64,000 nt of DNA, from assembly GCA_905178155.1 (NCBI GenBank), contig CAJINV010000005.1:2234054-2298053 (forward strand), written 5' to 3'. The stretch is from Amoebophrya sp. A120 (taxonomy: Eukaryota; Sar; Dinophyceae; Syndiniales; Amoebophryaceae). Positions 11,290 to 21,087 of this stretch are shown piece by piece; position 1 is the stretch's first letter, and every line of letters begins with the position of its first letter. Made by a program: the position numbers and the translations under genes. Under the pieces are notes generated by a model. The model searched no databases, was not told the DNA's origin, and was given only the letters and a program-made list of their open reading frames with translations.

Positions 11290-11840
11290 GATTCAAGCTA
11301 TCCGAGCCCTGGCGCTGTTCGGGCGCCCCCATCGCGAGCAGGCTACGCATTTCCGGGCGCCAAGAGGCGGCCCGCCCGCCGCGGGAGTTTCGGGGCGGAC
11401 CGGCCGCCTACCCGATAGCTACCTACCCGGCTGCTGGCAAACAATTCTTCGCGTGCGCGCCGCGTGCTGTGGGCCGCGCGCACGCCGGCCCCGCGCGCAC
11501 CCTGCCCTTTCCCCCGCCAGCTTCTCTCGCGCGGCCCATACAGGCGCGCGCGCCAGGGCGCTAGACTTTATCGGCCCGCATAGGCTATCGCCCAATACGG
11601 GACGCGCGGAACGAGCGCCGTGGCTCTGCGGGAGCCGCTGCCCCCTTTTCAGTTGTTCAGCCAATGTGGCCGAGGCTCCCTTTCTACATCGACGGGGCGG
11701 GAAGAAGTGCGGCTCCCCGTACGCAGCCCAGTGTTCATTGCCACGCATGGACCAGGAGCGAGCGCCATTATATCCGTTTCGCAGTGAGGAGTTTCTTGTA
11801 TGCGCTCGCGCATGGACTTCGTGTTTGGCATGCATGTGCA
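11290..11840. repeat. Dispersed GC-rich repeat, copy 3
   Basis: Matches copy 2 from the GGCGC-GTTCGGGCGCCC block to the distal GACCAGGAGCGAGCGCCATTATAT block at about 11748-11772. It lies between the truncated CH exon and the palindromic satellite, directly abutting the latter. Copies 2 and 3 therefore bracket the J-protein gene, a setting that favours unequal recombination (inference). Confidence 0.75.
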
Positions 11841-11843
11841 TGC

Positions 11844-13866
11844 CCCTAGGTGCTAGGTTCCCGACCTAGGTGCAGCACCTAGGTGCTAGGTGTCAGACCT
11901 AGGCGCGGCACCTAGGTGTCAGACCTAGGTGCAGCACCTAGGTGCTAGGTGTCAGAGCTAGGTGCAGCACCTAGGTGCTAGGTGTCAGACCTAGGTGCAG
12001 CACCTAGGTAACAGACCTAGATGCAGCACCTAGGTGCTAGGTGTCAGACCTAGGTGCAGCACCTAGGTTCCCGAACTAGGTGCAGCACCTAGGTGCTAGG
12101 TGTCAGACCTAGGTGCAGCACCTAGGTGCTAGGTGTCAGACCTAGGTGCAGCACCTAGGTGCTAGGTGTCAGACCTAGGTGCAACACCTAGGTGTCAGAC
12201 CTAGGTGCAGCACCTAGGTGCTAGGTGTCAGACCTAGGTGCAGCACCTAGGTGCTAGGTGTCAGACCTAGGTGCAACACCTAGGTGTCAGACCTAGGTGC
12301 AGCACCTAGGTGCTAGGTGTCAGACCTAGGTGCAGCACCTAGGTGCCAGACCTAGGTGCAGCACCTAGGTGCTAGGTGTCAGACCTAGGTGCAGCACCTA
12401 GGTGCTAGGTGTCAGACCTAGGTGCAACACCTAGGTGTCAGACCTAGGTGCAGCACCTAGGTGCTAGGTGTCAGACCTAGGTGCAGCACCTAGGTGCTAG
12501 GTGTCAGACCTAGGTGCAACACCTAGGTGTCAGACCTAGGTGCAGCACCTAGGTGCTAGGTGTCAGACCTAGGTGCAGCACCTAGGTGCTAGGTGTCAGA
12601 CCTAGGTGCAACACCTAGGTGTCAGACCTAGGTGCAGCACCTAGGTGCTAGGTGTCAGACCTAGGTGCAGCACCTAGGTGCTAGGTGTCAGACCTAGGTG
12701 CAACACCTAGGTGCCAGACCTAGGTGCAGCACCTAGGTGCTAGGTGTCAGACCTAGGTGCAGCACCTAGGTGCTAGGTGTCAGACCTAGGTGCAACACCT
12801 AGGTGTCAGACCTAGGTGCAGCACCTAGGTGCTAGGTGTCAGACCTAGGTGCAGCACCTAGGTGCTAGGTGTCAGACCTAGGTGCAACACCTAGGTGTCA
12901 GACCTAGGTGCAGCACCTAGGTGCTAGGTGTCAGACCTAGGTGCAGCTCCTAGGTGTCAGACCTAGGTGCAGCACCTAGGTGCTAGGTGTCAGACCTAGG
13001 TGCAACACCTAGGTGTCAGACCTAGGTGCAGCACCTAGGTGCTAGGTGTCAGACCTAGGTGCAGCACCTAGGTGCTAGGTGTCAGACCTAGGTGCAACAC
13101 CTAGGTGTCAGACCTAGGTGCAGCACCTAGGTGCTAGGTGTCAGACCTAGGTGCAACACCTAGGTGTCAGACCTAGGTGCAACTCCTAGGTGTCAGACCT
13201 AGGTGCAGCACCTAGGTGCTAGGTGTCAGACCTAGGTGCAACACCTAGGTGTCAGACCTAGGTGCAGCACCTAGGTGCTAGGTGTCAGACCTAGGTGCAG
13301 CACCTAGGTTCCCGACCTAGGTGCAGCACCTAGGTGCTAGGTGTCAGACCTAGGTGCAGCACCTAGGTGTCAGACCTAGGTGCAGCACCTAGGTGCTAGG
13401 TGTCAGACCTAGGTGCAACACCTAGGTGTCAGACCTAGGTGCAGCACCTAGGTGCTAGGTGTCAGACCTAGGTGCAGCACCTAGGTGTCAGACCTAGGTG
13501 CAGCACCTAGGTGCTAGGTGTCAGACCTAGGTGCAACACCTAGCTGTCAGACCTAGGTGCAGCACCTAGGTGCTAGGTGTCAGACCTAGGTGCAGCACCT
13601 AGGTGCTAGGTGTCAGACCTAGATGCAGCACCTAGGTGTCAGGAGACCTAGGTGCAGCACCTAGGTGCTAGGTGTCAGACCTAGGTGCAACACCTAGGTG
13701 TCAGACCTAGGTGCAGCACCTAGGTTCTAGGTACAGCACCTAGGTGCTAGGTGTCAGACCTAGGTGCAGCATCTAGTTTAGCGACCTAGGTGCGGCACCT
13801 ACCCACGTGCCAGAGCTACCTACGTCCGGCACCTAGATGCCAGAGCCAGGCGCGGCACCCAGGTGC
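11844..13866. repeat. Palindromic satellite with 92-bp higher-order unit
   Basis: About 2 kb built from four short modules that all begin CCTAGGTG: A ends CAGCA (13 bp), B ends CTAGGTGTCAGA (20 bp), C ends CAACA (13 bp), D ends TCAGA (13 bp). The order A-B-A-B-C-D gives 92 bp. The C-module marker GCAACA recurs at exact 92-bp steps (12516, 12608, 12700, 12792, 12884). Module A joined to the next CCTAGG forms a perfect 19-nt palindrome, CCTAGGTGC-A-GCACCTAGG, so each strand can fold into many hairpins. Repeats are near-identical up to about 13765 and then decay. Confidence 0.93.
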
Positions 13867-13924
13867 AGAAAAAATCTGCAGTGGGGAGCTGCTTATTGCC
13901 GCACGGCGCCAAGCTTTTCAATTC

Positions 13925-14110
13925 ACCTCCCGGATATTCCTTGGTGCAGCGCAGCACCAAGATTTGCGGCCGGGGCTTTCTGGGTCCCGCGCGGCACCAG
14001 GATTTTGAACCGGAAATCTTGTGGTGCCGCGTGGCACCAAGATTTCCGCTTCGCCCGGAAATTTCTTGGTGCTGCGCGGCTCCAAGATTTGCGGCCGCAT
14101 GCATCCGGGA
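13925..14110. repeat. Second palindromic array, CCGG-led units
   Basis: Four diverged units begin with CCGG at 13929, 13970, 14010 and 14055, and a further CCGG lies at 14105, giving steps of 41, 40, 45 and 50 bp. Each holds an inverted pair around the core GGTGC...GCACC (for example CTTGGTGC...GCACCAAG), the same core as the adjacent satellite but with different arms. Confidence 0.7.
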
Positions 14111-14193
14111 ATTTCACGTGGTTGTCGTGGCGACCGGCCACCTGAATCGGGCAGGCGGCTGCCTGAGTTTCAGGTGATTGCCGGGGGCACGCG

Positions 14194-14312
14194 TTTTCCG
14201 AAAAGAGGCCCTGTTGCTGCTGCATCCGCAAAAGACTGTTGTTGGGGAGGACAAAAACATTTTTTCAGCACCTCATAGAGGAGGAAAAGCCTCTTCTCGG
14301 GGTGGAACGATG
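14194..14312 (+). pseudogene. Decayed copy of the J-protein 3' end
   Basis: Aligns with 10474-10595 of the J-protein gene. The HPDK signature has become HPQK, a deletion near 14255 shifts the frame before the FQHL segment, and the TGA stop has become CGA. The following bases to about 14600 match the J gene's downstream DNA. The copy starts abruptly at about 14190 next to the palindromic array. It appears non-functional. Confidence 0.75.
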
Positions 14313-14759
14313 TGTGAAATCAACATAAGATGATGGATGAGAAATGGTTTTCGAAGTTTGCGTCCCAATGAAAAAGAGTCAGGAAGTAGGCTTCAGCATC
14401 AATGATTCTGGCAACACTCCATGCCGCTGGAGCTCTGTTCCAGTCATTTCCATACGGGCGATTCTTTGGTGTTCATAATTATCACGAGATACTCATTAGA
14501 ATTAGACACAAGAAGTGTTTAGGGTCTTGTTGATCAAGGTGACGAGGTACTGCGGAGTTGCTTAGACTTGTTATGTATGAGTCAAAAGTTCAATATTTAG
14601 TTTATCAGACGAGTGCGTAAGCGTAATTTTGTACGCTGCGGACTCTTCGCCATATGATGTCCATGACATAGAGACTTCATGCTACTGTGAGCGAGAAACT
14701 AGCTTTTCAAGTGAGTCATGTCATCAGGTTCTTGAATTTTTGAACAACATCTTCCAAAG

Positions 14760-17700
14760 ATGGCCCACTCCGAGTCTGTAATCCTACGCTGGGTGCGCGA
14801 TTCCATCGCGTTTGGTCTGGATCACAGTTCTTTAAAAGTGCAGGAGCGAATTCGAGAAACTCTTGGCGCGCCGCAACTGCCGAAAGAATTATCCCTGCAA
14901 GACCTGCGTGATGGGAAAGTGCTGGTGGCGCTGGTATAGCAAGTAGGTTTTTCTGCATCTGCCTGCATGTCATACGTATCACAGGCCTCTCGAAATAAAT
15001 TGAAATACGCAACTACTTGCTTTTGCAAAAAACGATAAAAATGATTCACAGGTCCAAGGCATTGACATTCGTCTCTGCCGCAGAAGTAACAACATTCCGC
15101 TCGGCCGCCTTGCTCAGTTTCAGACCAGCTGTCGCGAGTTGGGCTTGACCGACGCCCAGATTTTCGCGGTGCCGGACCTTGTTCCCGACGTGAAAAATCC
15201 GAAATCGGTTTTGAAGACCCTGCAGTCCCTGTCGGAGTGCCTGGACCACAAGTGGCGGGGGCCCAGGATAGGTAGAGAATAGTTAGGGTTTAGGTGGAAC
15301 TGTTTTTGCAGGAGAAACCGCATCACATACTCCATTTGTTTTGCATGAGCTGCACCGTATCTAATAACATCGATTTTCCACCTTCAGATTCCTTCCGCCA
15401 GTCTTTCCAGAAGAAGAAATCTTGGTCTGAGTCGTCTTCTTCTGAAGACGAAAAGGAAATCCGACGTTCTTCGATCCACTTCCGCGGCCGGCAGACGAAC
15501 CGACGGCAGAAGCAGCGCGTGGTGGAATCCAGTTCGTCCGAAGAGGATTTTTTGGACAAAAATGAAAAATCCGAGTTTCAATCCCTCTCCCCGAAAGGAG
15601 GAACTACCAACGGCAGGCTCACCTCGGTGGATGAGAGCGGGAAAAGAAACTACATCAGTGCGCCGGGCAACACTGCAGCTTCTAGGGGAACTACTTCTGC
15701 AGCTGCCCAGCTTTCGTCACCTCTCGACGATCTGCTTTCCAACAGCACCGACAAGAAGCAACTGGACTACCTCGGCACGGAAGCAACTGCAGCGACTTTT
15801 GAAGGGGGGCCAGGCGATCGCTCGAACCTCGCTGCATTCGAAAACAGTAACCAGCACCCCTCTTCGGTTCGCCTTTCCGCGTCGAGCGACCTGCGGTCCT
15901 CCTCGTCCGCGAGCGATCTCAGCTCGTCCGCCGCGTCCGGCGGTGCGTCGATGCAGAACTTCCAGTCGCCGAACCGGGCCGGAGGGAAGAAGCACCACGC
16001 GAAGCGGCACGTGAACAGCTTGCGGAACGTGTTTCCGACCGCGAGTGGTGACGGGGGAAAAGCGCAGGATAACGAGTTTGAGGACGCGGAGGAGGGGGTG
16101 GATGTCCGGGGCATGCTGCAGACGTGGGAGGAAAAACATCAAGGTGCTGGACTGAACGGCGGCGTTGCGCAATCAGGAGAAACTACTTCCACTGGGATTG
16201 TCATGCGAATTTTCGACGAGCACGAGGACGGGGGAATAAAACAGGTCGAAATGGACGCCGACGAAGGCGTAAGAAGTGCAGATTCAGCACTAGAGGAAGA
16301 CCCAGCGGACGCCGTCAAGAGAAGCAAGGACTCCGCGGCGAAGTCCAGTAAGCAAAGCGCAGGAGGAAGTGCGATTTTGCTGGAAGGAACAAATGTTGGG
16401 TCGACCGGCGGGGCCGGAGAACATGTCAATTCCCACGCAAGCAGCGCGGTTTCCTCCTCGGTTCTGTCCTCAAATTTGCGGGACGAAATCCGGCAAGATC
16501 TGGAGCGGGCCCGGGTGGTGGAGGACAGTTTCGAGGAAACACTGGAGAGCCCGAACGACGGAACTGCAGGTGGTCTTGCGCATGCAGCTCCCGCTCCGAC
16601 CGGAAGTCTCGTGGTGGACGAAGAGGAAGAGCGTGGAGGTCCTGCTTCTTCCAGTGTAGTTGCTTCACCGGTGAAGAGAGAAAGCAAAAACCCCTTCGCT
16701 TTCACGCCGCCAGCGAGGGACGAAAATAAAGCAAACGAGAAGGACGATACCGCGAAAAGTGTTGTTCTTGGAAAAAGCAGTAGACTCGATACCACACCAA
16801 CGACCGCGTCTGTGGCGAACATAGTGGAGCAAGTTTTGCAAAACGCGGCGAGTATTAGTGTGAAGGAAACCACACAAACATCATCTTCAGCTGCACCATC
16901 TGGAACACGTGATGGAAAAGTAGACCTTCGCGCAACTACGGCAGGCACAGAACCATCTTCAAGCCAAGTTTTTGTGGAAAAGAAGGAAGTGCAACAAATA
17001 GTCGAGTTGCTTCTCGACAAGGCGGCGAGCCACGTCACGGTTGAGAATGTCGTGGATAACTTAGTGGATAAAACGTTTGAGCAAGTGGCGAAGGAAATTT
17101 TAGAGGAGAAAAGCGTGAAGAATTTGGTAGAAGAGATGATAGAAGCCGCTGCGGACCGAGTTGCCGCGTCGCCTTCGAGAAGGAGTGGCGGAGAAAAGAA
17201 AGCGACCCAAGAAGGAAGTAATGACGATCTTCTGCGAGGCAACAACAATTCCACCGAGACTGCTTCTCGAGGAACTACCGAACCAGCTTCGTCTGGCACA
17301 CCCAGCTCGAAGACGGTGAAGGAAATCATCACGAACATGGTCGATGACGCAGCGAAACAGTGCGCGATGGAAATAGTGAGGGGCAGTTCGATACAGGCGA
17401 AAGGCAGCGGTGCACCAGAAGTTGCAACAAGCAATCAGACCGCGGACGACCACCAGGATGAAAGCGGAATAAAGAAGAAAGAGAGCAGCGGATCCGGCAG
17501 AAGTGCCAGTCCGTCTCGGCAGCGGGTTTCAAAAGATTTCTCTTGTGACCTCTCCATTCCAAACGAGAGGTCGCCCCAGTCGCCGCAAAGTCCAGTTGTG
17601 TTTTCGCCAGGAGAAAAAAATGCAGCAGCGGTGGTAGAATTGAGTGGGAAGAAAGCGGCGGTTGAAGAAGCGGCTCCGGTTCCGGCGGCTCCTGCCGGCG

Positions 17701-19481
17701 TCAATGTTGACTGTGATGCCACACGAGAAGAACAGGTAGAGGAAGGAAGAACGGGAAGCAAGCCAAGTCCAGAAGAACCGCAAAAGCAGGTTGCTTCCAC
17801 AAGTAAGAACGCCGAGGAGAACAAAGCAGAGCCAGAAAGTGACCCAGGTGGTGTCGTTCAGCACGACAAGAACATCCAGCAAGAGCACTACCCGCACGTC
17901 GACCCGGACACGTCAAGTAAAGACGTGCTTTTGCGGAGCAAAGGCCACGAGAGCGAGGATCTGATGAGTTTGGTGACTGAAGAGTCAGTCACCGTGTCAG
18001 CGACTGGCGAACAGGGCAGTGCGGAGAGGAGTCAATCGCAGCAGCAGGAGCAAATAGTTCAAGAGCTGCTCGTACCACCCGCGGTGAAGGTGGAACAAGA
18101 CGTCACGCCGGATCTTCCCCAAGGGCAAACTCCAGATTCTGCCACCGTGAGTGCAAAAGGCGCACAGCCAGGAGTCGTCGCGGGAATAAGCACGACAACC
18201 GGGGCTCCGCCACCTGCACCAGGTGCTAGTACACTCCAGACCAGTGGCCCAAGCCGCCGAGGACCTTCTTCCGGCGTTTCCAGCATCGACTTATCGGACA
18301 TTCACAGAATTATGAACCCAGAGCACGAAGACGTGTACCCGAAGAAGGATACAAAGCAGCGAACAATGCCGAATGTAGCGACAGAACAGCAGCACAGCGT
18401 GAGCAGCAGCAAGGAGCATTCCGTGGACCTGAACGCTTTCCTCGTCACCACGCCCTCCGAGTCGGAAAACAACAGCAAAAACACCTCCGCTGCTGTCAAC
18501 CCGCTGGAAATGAGCAACGAGGAGTTTTTTTCGTTCTTGAAACCCCCTTCGTCGGGACGGTTCAATCCGTTGCCTAGAACTGGGAATAGTACTGGAAGTG
18601 GGGAACAAACTCTTGATGCCAGTGGGGCGACCACCACAACCACTGCGCTTGCCGGCGGAGCTACAGCCAACATGACCTCTTCGTCCACGCTGCCGCCGAG
18701 CAACCGCACGAACGCGAATTCTCCGCGGGCGACCAGCCCCTTCAGTTCCCGCTCCTACAACACGCCAAGGACGGAGAAAGAGAAAATGTCAAGCTCGGGA
18801 TCATATTCGAACAGCACAAGCAAGAATCCTTTCGCGGAATTCTCCCTAACCGGTTCGTCAAACGAGAAGTCGTTTTCCAGTACATCTGGGAAGGACAAAA
18901 ATGCGTCCAGTGGTCGGAATAACAACCCATTCGGAGCAGGAGCCGGATCCTCCTCTCCGGGGGATTTGTTTAAAGGGCTGATGGGAGCTACAAGTTCATC
19001 TGCAAATAATAAAAGCGCGTCTGCTACTTCTATCACCGACCCTTTCGCAGAGTTTGACCAGCTGTATCGCAACAAACCCGCCACGCCAAGCCCGAGACCG
19101 CCGCTGATGTCGGATCGAGGAACTGCTGGAAGTGTAAACAAAAAGTCTCAACTCGGCGACTACACGACCGTTGCAACTTCTACAGGGACTGGAGTTACGA
19201 GTCTCAGTGCCCCGTCGAGCAGTAGGACGTTGTCTTCGGCGAAAAAAAGCCCGGCGCTGGGGAGGGAAGTGTATGGTGGAGTTGGAAGTGGAAATAATTA
19301 CACAAACAGCAAGAATAATCCCTCTGACATAACCAACATTGACAAGGATATCGATCGACTTTTTGAAGATCTGCTGGGGCATCAATCAATCGCATGCGAG
19401 TTTCTTTTGGAACTTCGTGACAGACCGCCTCCTAGGTGTCGTCTTTTGTGTCGTGTTTCTCTTCTCTTGTTTACCTTTTAG
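14760..19481 (+). CDS. Calponin-homology protein with NPF/DPF motifs
   Basis: Exons 14760-14933, 15052-15271 and 15388-19481 encode about 1495 residues. The first ~130 residues form a CH domain of the single, calponin/transgelin sort: VILRWVRDS, LSLQDLRDGKVLVAL, IPLGRLAQFQTSCRELGL and KNPKSVLKTLQSLSE. CH domains bind actin or microtubules. The rest is low-complexity and Ser/Glu-rich, with imperfect helical repeats of the form V-ll-AA between about 16820 and 17395. It carries three NPF motifs (KNPFAFTPP, KNPFAEFS, NNPFGAG) and one DPF (TDPFAEF), which in other eukaryotes bind EH-domain and AP-2 proteins, so an endocytic adaptor role is a reasonable inference. The extreme C-terminus may be affected by an unseen intron. 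A truncated copy of exon 1 lies at 11085. Confidence 0.75.
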
Positions 19482-19959
19482 ATTTTTTGTTTGTGATACA
19501 GTGTAACTTACTGCGCTTCTGTTGTGGGTCTGGGTTGAGGAAAGGAACGATTCTGAGTGCGGCAAAAAGGGAGTACGTATCTATGCAGGGCCAGTTCAGA
19601 GCGACGGTGGCGTTTGGTGATAGTAAACGAGGAGGCAAATAAGTACTCAAAACGTTAAGAAGATGCTTCGCATCCTAAGTTAGCTGTATAATCACAACAA
19701 ACTATGTTTCAACACATCTAAAGAATCATGAAACCGCTGGCGCTTTACCGCAGCTGCGCTCCTACGAGAAGCTCAGAAACAAGCCTGTGCGGTGCAGCCG
19801 AGACAAGATCAGCGCGCACCGCTATGCGGAGGGAAGCAGTGGTGCCAGGAGAGAGAGAGTACTTACAATCAGGACCGCGGAAGAGCTATGACTTCTAGGA
19901 AGCTAGGGCATTTGTCGTGCATCTAGCGAGGACTCCGAGCGATCCCTGGGTGTTCCGTT
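19482..19959. other. Intergenic stretch, nothing recognised
   Basis: Spacer between the CH gene and the CFAP418 homologue. I see no gene, repeat or RNA here. Confidence 0.4.
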
Positions 19960-20705
19960 ATGGACGACCTGGATGCGCTCCTCGACGACGTACTGGGTCC
20001 GTCCCAGCCGCCCGCGAAAACCAGTCCGCCGGCAAGGCCAAAACCCTTCGACCCTCAGCAGCCGGATTTGCGGAGCGCGGAAATTTTCGTCAAGAGGCCA
20101 GAACCAAAACCGGCGGGGTTGATCGAAGGTACTATTGGGGATGATATGGTGTTGTTGAATCAATTCGGTATGCGACTCTGACATCACAAAGTACTTACTT
20201 GCATCCGCATCTCCACAAACAACCAACAGGTACGAAATCCCTTCTCGACGATGTTTTGGGCGAAGTGATAGGGCTCGACACCAGCTATGTTGCCTCCACG
20301 TCACCAGCACCACCGAGCCTCGAGAACGCACCCATGATGTGTCGGAAGTGCGATTTCAATGTAAGTATAATTTTTCATGTAGGATTGCAAACGAAACCGA
20401 AAGCGAAACCGTACTTCTTTCTGTGTGTAGTAGAGACAACTGCATGCGAAACTAGAACAGAAACACAATAAAAAACCCCCGCACTACCGCACCAGGTCCT
20501 GACTTTCGAAGACAGTTTTTGGCTGGGAAAGTGCGACTACATGTTTTTCCGGAACCACTTTCCGCAAGTCGAGAAGCTGCAGACAGGGCTCGGGCGAAAG
20601 CCGGGGAAGAAGGCGCTGGCCTGTCAGTGCCGTTGGGCGGTCATAGACAAAACGCAGCACCCCCGCGAGGCGGGTGTCAGCACCTGGATCCTGAGGAGAA
20701 ATTGA
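19960..20705 (+). CDS. CFAP418: CFAP418 (C8orf37) homologue
   Basis: Three exons, 19960-20167, 20230-20360 and 20496-20705, give 182 residues, near the usual ~200. The family is a cilium-associated protein required in photoreceptors of animals; its biochemical role is not settled. Marks are the C-terminal block with MMCRKCDFN, FEDSFWLGKCDYMFFRNHFP, and ALACQCRWAVID. The N-terminus repeats an acidic LLDDVLG motif, once in exon 1 and once in exon 2. Both introns are GT-AG and very short to medium (62 and 135 nt). Presence of the gene suggests the organism builds a flagellum at some stage (inference). Confidence 0.83.
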
Positions 20706-21087
20706 CGTTTTGTCGTGTCGTGTGTAGTTTCGTTTGAAAAAGTTGGCCTGGAGGGCGGAAGGAAGAGAATTTTTGGAAATCATGAACAAACACGTTGCGG
20801 ACGGCATACGTACCTTGTCGCGCGTGTGTGCCGTCTCCTGAGATAGTCTAGATTTGGCCTGTTCATAGCAAACACAATCTACTTCTGAGAGCGACGATTG
20901 TCAGTGTGAATTAATAGGCGAATCCGTCCGTGCAAATATGCGCGGAGTTGTCGTGATACGAAGAGACCCTCCGCCCCTGCTGCAGAGAGTACAGGCTTGA
21001 CAGTGAAAAGAACTTTGACAAGTCACTGGCATAGAACGACGAGGGCCGCGACCGGCACCACGCAAAATAAAGATCCAATAAAACAAG
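20706..21087. other. Intergenic stretch, nothing recognised
   Basis: Short spacer before the C2-HECT gene. No coding or RNA feature supported. Confidence 0.4.

Noticed and set aside
11085-11564. 159-codon frame starting like the CH protein
   Set aside because: Only its first ~22 codons match the CH gene; the rest is GC-rich repeat, so it is a truncated duplicate.
11844-13866. CRISPR-like array of regular repeats
   Set aside because: The repeats are directly adjacent and palindromic with no variable spacers, and no cas-like gene is near. It is a eukaryotic-type satellite.
16139-17434. 431-codon antisense frame opposite the CH gene
   Set aside because: It mirrors the Ser/Glu-rich coding strand and has no recognisable domain; a shadow frame.
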